Part shown: positions 34,251 to 46,100 of the stretch, piece by piece
How the letters are laid out: each line of letters opens with the position of its first letter
Position numbering within the stretch: position 1 is the first letter of the stretch
Source: Paroedura picta
Taxonomy: Eukaryota; Chordata; Lepidosauria; Squamata; Gekkonidae
Length of the DNA: 64,000 nucleotides
Assembly: GCF_049243985.1 (NCBI RefSeq)
Contig: NC_135377.1
Coordinates: 35,975,255-36,039,254 of the forward strand
Direction: 5' to 3'
The notes under the pieces: model-generated
Told to the model about the DNA's origin: nothing
What the model saw: the letters and a program-made list of their open reading frames with translations, nothing else
The model's database searches: none
Position numbers and translations under genes: made by a program

Positions 34251-34360
34251 GCGCATGTCCGTTTGCACCGTTTGGTCCCTTATAGAATGCCCTGGAAGTT
34301 TGAAGTGTTCTGGAAGGTTGAAGTGTTCTCCTACAGGTTTTTTAGTCTTGTGGCTTTTGA

Positions 34361-34637
34361 CTTCAGAAGAGTTGGTTCTTATATGCCGCTTTTCTCTACC
34401 CAAAGGAGTCTCAAAGGGGTTTAAAGTCACCTTCCCTTTCCTCTCTCCACAACAGACATCCTGTAAGGTAGGTAAGGCTGAGAGAGTCCTGATATTACTG
34501 CTCAGTCAGAACAGCTTTATCAGTGCTGTGGTGAGCCCAAGGTCACCCAGCTGGTTGTATGTGGGGGAGCACAGAATCAAACCTGGCTTGCCAGATTAGA
34601 AGTCCACACCTAACCACTACACCAAGCTGGCTCTTGA
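34361..34637 (-). mobile_element. tRNA-derived SINE (type B), minus strand, full length
   Basis: On the minus strand, head 'gagccagcttggtgtagtgg' is followed by 'gaccttgggctcaccac' and 'gcggcatataagaaccaac'. One of the best copies in the window. Confidence 0.92.
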
Positions 34638-35798
34638 GTTCCCCAAAGCCTCTATTGGAAAAAGAATGATGAACTACACCCACAGTCACAAGCTCTCACC
34701 CCCTTGGCAGCCAGCTTGGTGGTGGCAAAATGCACTAGCCCCCTTGGGAACTGGTTTGAGGGTCATCCTTTGCTTCGGGCTGGGGTAGCCATATGGGATG
34801 GTGTTGGGGGGGGGGGTGGCAGACATAGCTCTAGTTGTTCTTTCAAGCTAAATGCTGGAAACTTAATTTGTTGTTATTTAGCTCCATGTTCTGCCATGAG
34901 GTCTCTTTATATTTATATTTCAGAAACTTAAAAATGTGTTTATTTCTAGAGCTTTAGTTTATCTAACTTTGTATAATTCTTTTGGGAGATTCCCTAAGAT
35001 TGAAAAGTGGAATACAGATGTGATGATGGTAGGGTATAAGGATAGCAAGCTTCAAATCATGGCCCTACTTAGGATTACCTTTGATAGCAGAGGTCAGCTG
35101 AAAAAAGGACTTTAGGGGACTGGACTCAGCTCAGGAACACTAGCCAAGTGATGGGGTTAGTACTCCATTTACTTGTTCATTTTGCTATTTAAACTATCTT
35201 CCTTACTCTTGTTTCCTACATAAATAGTATCAAATCTAGGGGTAAAACACATATTCCAGCATCATGTGTAGTTTGAGCTCCAGACTAGAGCAATCATTAC
35301 AGAAATGCTTGTCTTTTACAATCTACCAGATAAGGCATATAACTATTTGCTGATATATATACATATCCTTGAATATATAGCCTTGAACAGTGCTAGTCAA
35401 GGCCTTTCAATACTACAGCTATCTTTAATTACCAGTATGGTAAACTGCACCACCAATTACCCTTGAACCTTTGAACAACTGAAACAATTTCCATTAAATA
35501 ATACTCAGAAATGTCATGATGAAAAACACGTTATGCTAACACAGAGAAAAATATAAGCAACACCTTAAAGACAAAAGACATTGATATGCTATTTGATATG
35601 CTAGCTGCAAACCCATAATAACGGTATTGACAAGACTGAGGCTTAAGGGTGCAAAGCTTTTATTAAGAATATGTACTTTTTATGCTGAATTAAAAAATGA
35701 ATAAAATTACATGAAATGATTCTGAGATTTATATCAAATAAACTTACATGGGTGAAATATTGTCTATTGGATTATGGCACATGATAAAGCATCACTAT
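34638..35798. other. Spacer, nothing recognised
   Basis: Mostly AT-rich with a G12-like run near 34808. No gene or repeat supported. Confidence 0.5.
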
Positions 35799-36319
35799 GA
35801 CACATTATGCATGACAATTGCCATGCTGGGCTGCTGCCAATGTGTTGTGGCAGAGCATCATGCTCCGCCATTTCTTGTCTCCCCACAGGAGACACATTTC
35901 AGCAGTGGAACTGGTCCACCACTTCCTGCGTCCCCAGAGCAGCTCTGCTGCCAAAATGTGTCCCCCCCAGGAAACACAGCCATGGTGAAAAGGTTCCACT
36001 GCATGGGGGGCAGTGTGGGGGGGTTGTAGGAAGGTGGTATTACATGAGAATGCATACCCATCATCCTGCAAAATAACAAAAATAACCACCCCATTTGATC
36101 CCATAGTGCTGCAAAGTACCGCAGAGCCGAGTGGGGCCTTTTTGAGCCACCTTAGCATGGGGAGGAGCTGGGCCTTGCTGCGGACCCTTGCCATGGACCA
36201 TCAGAGGCTCTAAAGCAAGGAGGGGGCCAGGCCAGTGCAGACGGCATGCATAAGCAGGAATTAGCTCCCCTGCCATGCAAAGGTTGGCCCAGCCTTTCCT
36301 GCCCATGCATAATCAAGTC
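35799..36319. mobile_element. GC-rich TIR element, second copy of the intron 5 family
   Basis: The ends are GACACATTATGCATG and, reversed, GACTTGATTATGCATGG. The interior shares 'gctgccaaaatgtgtccc' and 'gcagagccgagtgggg' with 24486-24948. Flanking triplets TAT/CAT match at two of three positions. ORFs on both strands follow from composition. Confidence 0.7.
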
Positions 36320-36574
36320 CATGAGATACATCATGCTAATAATAAACTATATACATAAAACAGTTTGACACATGGAATTATAAATCTAAAGGTTATTTCA
36401 TAAATTATTTTGTATCAAACAGATGAGGATCATATTTAAAATTTTACTTCCAGAAACGTCTGATTTAGGGATTGGTTTTTAGTATTTTTCAGAAAGAGGT
36501 CAGTATTAGCAATTGTAGAATTAGGTCAGCCTTGCCATCAAGCTAGATGATATACTCATAAAACAAACAAGCAA

Positions 36575-36890
36575 GGTCAAAACCAATACCTTGAACGATC
36601 CGGAAGGAAACTGGTAACCAATGAAGTTGTTTAAGTAGAAGCTGAACATGAGCCCTCCAGGAAGACCTGGTAAAGACCCATTCTGCTGCATTTTGTACCA
36701 ATTGCGATTTCCGGGTCAGGGACAAGGGTAGGCCCGCGTAGGGTGAGTTACAGAAATCCAGCCTGGAAGTTGTATTGGTCACAGTAGTCAGGTGTTCTGG
36801 GGACAAGTAGGATAGGGAGGCATCAAAAATCACTCCCAAATTCCTGGCTTGTGGTACAGATGACAGTCGCACCCCATCCAGGCAGATCGT
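36575..36890 (-). mobile_element. L2 LINE fragment, minus strand, decayed
   Basis: The minus strand encodes 'SRLDFCNSPYAGLPLSLTRK', 'LVQNAAEWVF' and 'QLHWLPVSFRI', homologous to the L2 at 30655, with internal deletion between 'DASL' and 'YLSPEHL'. Confidence 0.85.
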
Positions 36891-37489
36891 ATGCACTAGG
36901 TGCCTCACAATTTTAATACATGGGCTCTCTAAATACATTCTCAAGTCCCAAAAGATTATTAAAGTGCACACTGCATCAAACAACTTAGAAAGTTCACAGA
37001 CAGAATCATTTTAGTAAAAGTCAGAAGGCACTGTCCTTTTGTTAAATCAACTTTTATCAATATATTCAAAACACTTCCCGTTGTATAGGTCCTCCTTCTT
37101 CAAAATACAAATTCCACAGGCAATTTCTCTCCATAGGCAAGATATGCAATCACATATTCATACAAAAATCAGTTAAAAGTAAGCAACAAGAATCTGGTGC
37201 ATGCCTTGTTTTGCTTAAGTTTCCTGAATTAAGAGGAGGAACTGTTAATAATTCTATTGCCAGATCACCATCCATCTAACAGAGATAAATCCCCTAACAC
37301 AAAAGGGGATGAGAACCTCTTAACCAGCACTCTCATAGTGAAAAAATTATTTTTGAAGGTGAGGAGCCAGGCATGCTACTATTTTTCAAAACCATTATAT
37401 TAAGGGAATATTTAGCGATGGCCATAGAGTAAGATAGTTTTTTTTAAAGGGGATTAGGTTAATAGAGGGTAGGTCAATTATTATCTACT
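36891..37489. other. Spacer, nothing recognised
   Basis: AT-rich with no supported feature. Confidence 0.45.
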
Positions 37490-37690
37490 ATATGTTAACT
37501 AAAGGGAACAACCACATTCAGAGGCAACAAACCTCTGAATACCAAGGCCAGGAAAGGCTTTAGCCTCTTTGCCTGTTCACTAGACTGCCAGAGGAATTGG
37601 TTGGCCACTGTGTAAGACCAGATGCTGTACTAGATGTGTATGTGGTCAGATCCTGCAGTGTCATTCTTGTTCTTATGTACACAGAGTCCC
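37490..37690 (+). mobile_element. CR1 LINE 3' fragment, plus strand
   Basis: 'cagaggcaacaaacctctga', 'gaattggttggccactgtgt' and 'gtcagatcctgcag' resemble the 3' end at 29330-29905; strongly diverged. Confidence 0.75.
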
Positions 37691-38240
37691 ATTATTCTCA
37701 TTGGTAAAATGTTCTGGTTGGACAGCATTCCTGTCATGCACATCTGCTAAGTAATATTTTTCTCACTGCATCTCCAATCATCCCCCACCTGAGAAAATGA
37801 CATCAGATAGATAAAAACTTAGGCCCTGAGTCCTTGTCACTCCCCGCCTTGGAATATGTATTAGTGTGTCTACTCTTAAGGAAACATACCCACAATATAT
37901 ATTATATAAACCTGCAAAAGGTTTTTCCAAGAACTGGTTCATCTGATACCAACCAAAGAATCATTTAAGCAATACTTAACGACAATAACTAAATAACTGA
38001 TATCTGTTAAGCAGCAGTTATACATAAATACGTTTTTATCAGCAACAGCAGAAAGCCACATTATCAGCAGGAGCTGCAAGGCAGCCTCAGCTGTGCCAAT
38101 ACTCACGTCATGGATTGATTGACATAAGTCAGGACACAGCAAAATGATTGGCAAGAAGCCACCTGAAAGTATATACTGTAGAATTATAACTGCAACTTCT
38201 CAGAGAAAGGAAAACAAGGAAAGAGCTGAAGCTCTAAACC

Positions 38241-38349
38241 AGGGGTAGTCAACCTGTGGTCCTCCAGATGTCCATGGGCTACAATTCCCATGAGCCCATG
38301 GGAATTATAGTCCATGGACATCTGGAGGGCTGCAGTTTGACTACCCCTG
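38241..38349. mobile_element. Palindromic hAT-like MITE, complete
   Basis: CAGGGGTAGTCAACCTGTGG at the left and its near complement ending CTACCCCTG at the right; nearly the whole 109 bp is two inverted arms. The 8-bp flanks CTCTAAAC/TGTTAGAC share a central TA and four bases, which fits a decayed hAT target duplication. Confidence 0.8.
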
Positions 38350-38789
38350 TGTTAGACAGAAGGTACTTAAAAAAAACAACAAAGCACCATTGTTTCAATG
38401 CCTTCTAGCACTTCCTGCCCAAGTCTGTTGGACTGACATATTTAGATCTATATGATCTGCTGTTTTCTACGGACGAAGTAAGCTGGGCAAAAATGTATTA
38501 ACTGAAATGAAATTCGTTAACTGTTCATGACTCAGCATGTTCTTCAAATTTCTGCTTGCAGACAAACCACAAAGCAGGGCCAGACTAGTTCTGCCGAGCC
38601 TATGTTTGAGGCCCAAATTTCCACCGGTGAACTGGCCTCCTTAAGCATGGCATATACATCTGTAATGCCAAAACAAATTTAAATATTAATACTTTCTCCT
38701 CTTCTCCCCACAAACTGTCGAGGAAGAAGGGTTACTCCTGAGCAGTAAGGTACAGGCAATAAGTAATAGTGATTTTAACTACTTATTAT

Positions 38790-38909
38790 GTTTATATTAT
38801 GGAATATTTTAATTGCTTTGAATCTGTGTTATTTTACTATGATGTAAACCACCATGAGCTCCTTGGAAGGGCCTTATAAAAATACAGTAATAAATAAGTA
38901 ATAAATAAA
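38790..38909 (+). mobile_element. LINE-type 3' end, plus strand
   Basis: 'gatgtaaaccaccatgagctc' and 'ccttataaaaatacagtaa', ending in AATAAATAA repeats, match L2-type 3' ends. Confidence 0.6.
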
Positions 38910-38924
38910 CAAAGCTGGATTCAA

Positions 38925-41182
38925 CCATTTTTTTCAGTTTTTTATTAAAAGGTATTTAACCACTCTCAACAAAAACTTTATGAAGAATTTGGAATTGGTT
39001 AAAACATGCAGACAATGGACTTTGATTTCAAAGAAAACTTTTCAATGATGCCTTTAAAAGGTATGTATCTCTGAAAGTTATGGATACAAGTACCAACATT
39101 AATGGGGGAAATGCTAAAATAAATTACTGACTCAAACAAAAGCTATCCACACTGCAAAATTATTGATCAAAATGCACAGAAAGGACTATAGACACTATTC
39201 ATAAAGGACATGAAGACAGATCACTTGTTCCATGTTTTCCTTTGAAAATAAAGGTGTACTTTCAAAGAAGTTATCTTGTATTTTGAATCAACATGGAACA
39301 CAAGTTATACAACAGGTGCCGTCTCTTTCAACAGGTCTCCTTCCCAGTAGCTCCTCAAGATGCAAAACTAGCCAACTTTACTTAACATAGGTTAAATTAT
39401 CTCAATGTTACTCTGTAATAAACCATAGGGCAATTTTTAACACATGATGGTCTGACAATAAGATACCATTTGAATACACAGCTACATAGTTTTAATTGTG
39501 TCCCTTGTACAATCTAGTTCTCAAACTAGGTAACCACCACAGCATTTATGCAGATGCAAGGATTTTCTGCTCAAATAGTGCGATTTTTCCTTATTTCCCC
39601 ATTCTATTGCAGCCCAAATGATGTTCTCTGGTTGGAACAGAAGACAAAGGTGCATTTCACAGGACAATGGATCTAAGCCAGCAGATTTCTACACAGTGGG
39701 ATTATACAGTGGAATTGGGAACATTGTTATATATGCACCCCAATACTTACAGATATTTATTTGACAGCAGCCAGCTATTATTTGTGGTGGACCCTAAATT
39801 TCTCCTGCCACTTCTTTCTTTCCTCAAAGCACATTAAGAATTGGCTGAAGATATTCCTCCCTTCCCACAATCTTCCTGCATATACCAAAAGACAGTTCTC
39901 CTTTTTTCAAGGTAAATGCAGCCTACAGTGAATGTTTTCCTTATTTTCCCCCCACAGTTCTTGGAGATCTCAGGAAGGTGACCTAGACTTCAGGACAAGC
40001 AACTCTTGAGCTGCCATACATAATCCCTTTGTGAGTGGCCATCACTTATTAATCACAAAACAAATTATGATCTTGATCCAACAAATACAGTCTTAATAAT
40101 TCATGTGATCTGATCACCACAGGAAATGGCAAATCCAGAATGATAAAACAGCAACTAGCCACACAAATATCTCCCACAACGTTTTTTTTTTGGGGGGGAG
40201 GGGGGTTAGGTACTTTGCAATGGGACCTTTAGGTACATTAACTTCTCCACATATCCAGGAGGAAGGAAGCCATCCATGGCTTTAAAAACAAATGTGTAGA
40301 CAGGCTCTTTTCACTGAAATGACTGGGTATGTGTGTAATAGAGCTTATGCTCCATTAACATTGGACTGGTAGGGTAGTATAAATTAGCCCTCAATTGCAA
40401 GTGATTCATATAACCACAAATTTATCTTGAAACATTAACAGTTGACCCTGAGATGCTTATTTTTAAAAATCTGTTATGCTACCATGGTTCGTGTTTCTTT
40501 TACAAAAGCTAGGATTCATCTTTGCAACATGAATTTGTCATCTAAATTGTTCTTACTCTAATCCTGTATCTATTCAGCAATCAGATTTTCAATTGAAATA
40601 ATAATCCATGAGATTAAATGGGAATGCTTGAATGAGCCAAATATTTTACTAGCACGGCATTATAGAAAGTGTTAAGATCATGCTATATAAGTGGAAAGAA
40701 GTCAACATGTGAACACACTATTTTCAAACTACATAATGGGACATAAATAAGGTTCTTTAAAAAAATGGCTATTAGCTAATGCAGCATGAAGTTCTTCTGT
40801 AGTTCAAGTCTTACCAAGTCTGAAGAAAAAAGCCCTCTTGCTTCAAAATTGCATTTACATCCTTTAAAAAAGTCTGAAAATAAAAAGTGTTCTCTCCCCC
40901 ATCCCATGACCCAAATAAATACTGAAATTCACACCAGTTTATGCAAACCTGGTTTGGGAAGAATACAAAATAAATTAATATGCTTCAAGAAAGCTCCCTG
41001 GAATTCAATTCAGACAAGCAGTCACTGGAAGACAGAACAGTATTAAAAGCTGACAGCTCTCTAGCTGACAAAACTATTGGATTTGTTCTTGCTCTCCCCC
41101 TGTCCCCCCACCTTAGTGGAAGAATTGGCATAGAACAATATGGCACATTATCCATTTCCAGAAGCTATATTGCACTCAAAAG
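38925..41182 (-). other. UBXN2B: Probable 3' UTR of UBXN2B
   Basis: Directly downstream of the UBXN2B stop, no transposon is recognisable for 2.2 kb, in contrast with the packed spacer beyond it. Repeat-poor DNA here suits a transcribed UTR. A minus-strand C-run (plus-strand G-rich 40190-40206) lies within. Confidence 0.45.
38941..38946 (-). terminator. Candidate poly(A) signal of UBXN2B
   Basis: AATAAA on the minus strand lies at the edge of a 2.2-kb stretch free of recognisable repeats that follows the stop codon. This would give a long 3' UTR (about 38925-41182). Other signals inside that stretch could be used instead. Confidence 0.4.
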
Positions 41183-43050
41183 TTACTTTAATTGTTGAAG
41201 AATCACAGTGTTCAGGATATCAGCTTCCTCTAGCGTCAGGCTTTCATCTGTAAGTTCTTTATGGGGAAATGTAGTCAGAAGAACAAAGTCAGTGGTTGCA
41301 AATGAAGGACGAGACTGGATAATAAAATTTCGAATATCTAAAATCCTGTTGGCAAGCACAGAAGAATTTAAATTTTAGCCCTTGAATCTAAGAATTTAAT
41401 TTTCAGCTTTTGACCCTATATAATTAGTTGCAATCAGTAATTAAATCTATTGTATACCTTTACCAGGTTTACATTGAAAAAGCATAAAATGATTTTTGCT
41501 GTAAACACCAATGATGCCCTTTGCATGACAAGAGTGGATAAGATCTACTGAACTAAGATCTACTGAAACAGTAAAAAGTTAAACAGTTATACATTGGCTT
41601 ACCTGTGTGTTTGATTAAATCTTTGTATTAAACGACTTCCATCTGCAAGCCTAATCTGAATTTTAGTTGTTGGCATGGAGTCATCAACCAAAACAACAGT
41701 ATCAAGAAATGATTTTTCTTCTTCTTCAGGTGAAGAAGGTGTGCTGACAATCTCAGGAGTAAGGCTTAAGCAATTGAAGCAAATAATTATTTAACTGAAG
41801 GACAATATAAAACATGTATACAAGTATGTTATACTGAAATAAACAGGAATGACCTGCAATGAAATATACTTAGAATTAGTCTGGAACCAACTGTCACTTG
41901 TATTTTAATATCCACATTTTGTACCTTGAAGACACTGCATACGGAAATGTTCCTAGGCCAACAAGCAAACTATCCATCTCTAGTGCCCTGGAGGCAATCA
42001 GGGAGGAAATGTGCTCAATGGAGCAGGAAGTCTCCAAATGAACCAATCAGGACACCAATCATGAGGAGATTATTTGAAAATACTAGGATGTTCTTATCTA
42101 AATATACAAATTATATACCGTATTTGCCAGCGTATAAGACGACTGGGCGTATAAGACGACCCCCCAACATTTCCACTCAAAATATAGTTTGTTACATTAC
42201 ATTACAGTACTATGGGCCACTATGGGCAGCTATGTCTATCCCAACTGAAGTGCACCCGGCGTATAGGACGACCCCCCCCCCCACTTGGAGGCATGTTTTT
42301 CAGGGGGGAAAAGTAGTCTTATACGCCAGCAAATACTGTATCTTCCTCGATCAATGTGCCCTGTAGGATCTTGTTCCTAGCCTTCTGTCAAAGAAGCTTA
42401 GAATTCCATCTGGCTTTGTTCTAGCATCTATTCTAATAGAATAATTTTGATTCCATTACATAAGACTGATCTATTTGTAAGTTTTATTAAAGGAAAAGCT
42501 CCCTGTAATATAAGAAGGCTACACACCAGCCATCAGGCTTAAGATTTTGGTTATCACCCTTAAGGCCACATGTGGTCTGGGCCCAGGACACCTTAGGGAT
42601 CGCTTCTCCACCTACACCCCTCAAAGAGCCTTGCACTCTACCACTTCCAACCTCCTGGTGGTCCCTGGCCCGAAGGAGCCCGCTTGACCTCAACCAGGGC
42701 CAGAACTTTCTCCATCCTGCCCCCCCCCCGGTGGAACGAGCTCCTAGAGGAGATCACAGCCCTGACAGAACTTGTTCTGCAAGGCCTGCAAAAGGGAGCT
42801 CCTCCACCAGGCATTTAGTTGAGGTTGACCTAAACCACTACTTCCCATTGGCCCCCAAGCCTTCGTCCTATAATGATTACTACCCAGCCCACTGGGCCTC
42901 AGTATGAGTTGAACTGATGCTCTTTGCAGTTTCCACCATTCTTTAATGTTATTGTTATTATGTTAATGTTATTGTTGTTATCACTTTGAGTTACGTGTAT
43001 CATTTCTTGATCATGTAAACCACCCTGAGACTTTGGGGAGGGCAGCATAT

Positions 43051-43145
<95 letters not shown>

Positions 43146-46100
43146 GTAGGTAGGTAGGTAGGTAGGTAGGTAGGTAGGTAGGTAGGTAGGTAGGTAGGTA
43201 GGTAGGTAGGTAGGTAGGTAGGTAGGTAGGTAGGTAGGTAGGTAGGTAGGAAGAAAGATTAGAAAGATTAGAAAGATTAGATAGATCTAAAACCAAGAAG
43301 AAAAATCCACCTTAAGAAAGTCTCTGGCTAAACAGATGAATTGCTATTTATACAGACTGTACCAGTTAGTCTAAACTTCAACAATCATGGAAATAATCTT
43401 CTTTCAGTCTTATTTTATTGACTGCAGCCTGACCTAGGAGTCTTCATTGGTAATAAAAGAAGTCCAGGCTGTGTAAATTAACTCACATAGTATTTAATAC
43501 ACAGTGGACCATATTTTAATACTACTAACAAGAGAGTAGTATTAATACTACTAATCATTATTAATACTAATACTACTAAAAAGGAAAGTTTAAAAGCAGC
43601 TTAAAGAAAGTGAGCATCATCAACAGAAATGGAATACCACCTTTTGTATTAACTAAAAATAAACTAACCCCAAATCTTATTTTACAAGCTGGTGAGGTCT
43701 GTATGTGCAAAGGTGAAATGCGTCTCCTGATATTTTCTTGGACAGAATGGTCTATGGTGATGTCTACTGCCAGTATCTATTGTAAACTGGAAAGTATGAC
43801 ATACCGTACTTTTAAAAAATTAAAGATTAAAAAGAGTAACCTTCCAAGCTTCTGGCCTTCTCCACTGAAAGCTTTGAATCTCAGTCTAGGCCTTACATAT
43901 TCTTGTTCCTGATGATCTTCCATATCTAAATTTACTTGGCCTCCATGCACCAATCGTTGAAGTTCTACAGGAATCTCTCTGGATGACAAAAGAAAAACCA
44001 GTAACAATCAATATTAGACACAAACATAGAATACAGAGTGAGATGCTATAACCCTTATTTTACTGCCAAGTATAATTACATATATAATTCAAGAGAGTAT
44101 GTCCAATCTTAAATTATCCACATTTTAAAATAGTGAAAAAAACTTTTCCCATTGCTTTAACAATGAGTTGAAGTGATCAACTATCTGGATCACATCCTTT
44201 ATATATTAGATGTAACATTTTTTTCATATGCACCCCACAAAAAAAGGAAGCAGCTAGTGAAAGTTTTTTCAATTATCAGTATGATGGAACTATAATGAGT
44301 AAAGTCAATGAGAGGGGTAGGAGAAAGAAGAACTATATATGCAGTTTTTGCTGAAAAGATGTTAAACTTTGCACAGGATTGTTACTGTTGGGAATATAAT
44401 TCTAACAGCCTTGATCTGCTGTCCATGGAAGTCTAGTAATCTGGACTGGTATTTCTTCAGTTCTATATGTATTAATAAAAATTATGAAAATACATTTTAA
44501 TGTTATGTGTCACAAAACTGGCACCATAAACTTACCCTCTTTTAACAGATTCAAGAAACTCAGCATTTACTGGATCAGAGTACGATCTCAGCTCTCCATC
44601 ATCTAAACTGAAACCGTTCCTCCATAGTTTTAGCAATATCTGCACCTATCAATAAATCAGATGAATTTTGAAACTGTACATAATATATCAAACAGATAAG
44701 ACTTTTGTATGTTTATTATATAAATAATCATAAGCACGTCTCAACAATTACATTCTAACTACATCTAAAACCCATATTCCTTATTCCTTTTCTCCAAATT
44801 GTACCCTTACTATCTCCATTAAGATATTTTTCTTCACATTAAAAGTTGTAAAAGAATTTACATTTCTTCATGCTAAGAGTTCAAAAACTTGCACTGGAGC
44901 TATTATCAATGGTTGTATAAAGTGATACTGTAAAATTTATATCATCAGTATTAAGTGCTACCCAAAAGAAACCCATCTTGTACACAGCTGTGAGTTTCTG
45001 TAACTACCCTTTATGTAGAGATGGATTTTAAGGGGAGTTTCTTTGATAGTAGCATTTCTGGTAGGGAATTCCAGAAGGTAACTTACATCTTGCCCATGCT
45101 GATTTTCTCCATATATGTATTCAGAACGTTTTCGAGACGAATTACCCAATCTGTATCCACCACCAGAAAATGACTAATAAAATATTTAAAATATAAATCT
45201 GCATTAGAAACAATACTGACTTACACTCACTTAACAGTTACAATTTATGCACAGGATCACTGTCATTATTAATCAAAGCATATGTCCTTCTACTATGCAG
45301 TTAACAAAGAAAAATACTGGTTTATACAATTCCTAATGAGTCAATTAATTAAATACTTGATTTCTATTTCACCACATGAATATTTTGTATTTTCAGCAGT
45401 TGGAATTGACAGAGCTGGCAAAAACTCAATAACACCAGACTTAACTGCAAACATGATTAAATGATATAATTAAGTAAGTAGGGTTTTCAGACTTGGTGAC
45501 ATTTGCCTATGCTCCTCAAAAACCATTTACGCACTGGAGGTTTTATGCCAGGCTGTAGGCTGGAGTTTCAGTTGCAACAGGTTGCCCCACCTCTTCCTGT
45601 GCCCACATGGGGGATTATTTGGCCTGGTTCACTTCATCCACCCCTCCATTTGTACTCCTGCACGGAAGCTGGGACAATGAAGTTCCCAGTGCATAAATGG
45701 TCATAGTGAGCACATTGGCTTGAACGTAAGTCATTTAACATGGCAGCTAGGTTAGAAGAAGAAGAGTTTGTTCTTATATGCCAGTTTTCTCTACCCTAAG
45801 GAGTCTCAAGGCAGCTTACAGTTGCCTTCCCTTTCCTCTCCCTATAACAGACACCCTGTGAGGTGGGTGAGGCTGAGAGAGCCCTGATATTATTGCTTGG
45901 TCAGAACAGCTTTATCAGTGCTGTGGCGAGCCCAAGGTCACCCAGCTGGTTACATGTGGGGGAATGTGGAATCAAACCCAATTAGAAGTTCCCACTCCTA
46001 ACCACTACACCAAGCTGGCTCTCCAAGATTCCTGTAATAGGCACATCACACTGTATCATAGGTTTGCAATGAAACCAGAAAGAGAAGCCAGTTTGAAATA

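Noticed and set aside
34361-34637. tRNA-like A and B boxes suggesting tRNA genes
   Set aside because: They are SINE heads; no cloverleaf with intact anticodon and acceptor stems was seen, and the same applies to the other SINE copies.
40786-41198. ORFs just downstream of UBXN2B on the plus strand
   Set aside because: They lie opposite the last coding exon and 3' UTR and have no domain or start context.
43051-43286. Tandem array considered as CRISPR-like
   Set aside because: Pure 4-bp microsatellite without spacers, in a vertebrate context.
43000-43296. Minus-strand ORF of Leu-Pro-Thr-Tyr and Leu-Ser-Ile-Tyr repeats
   Set aside because: It is the TAGA/TAGG microsatellite read in frame.
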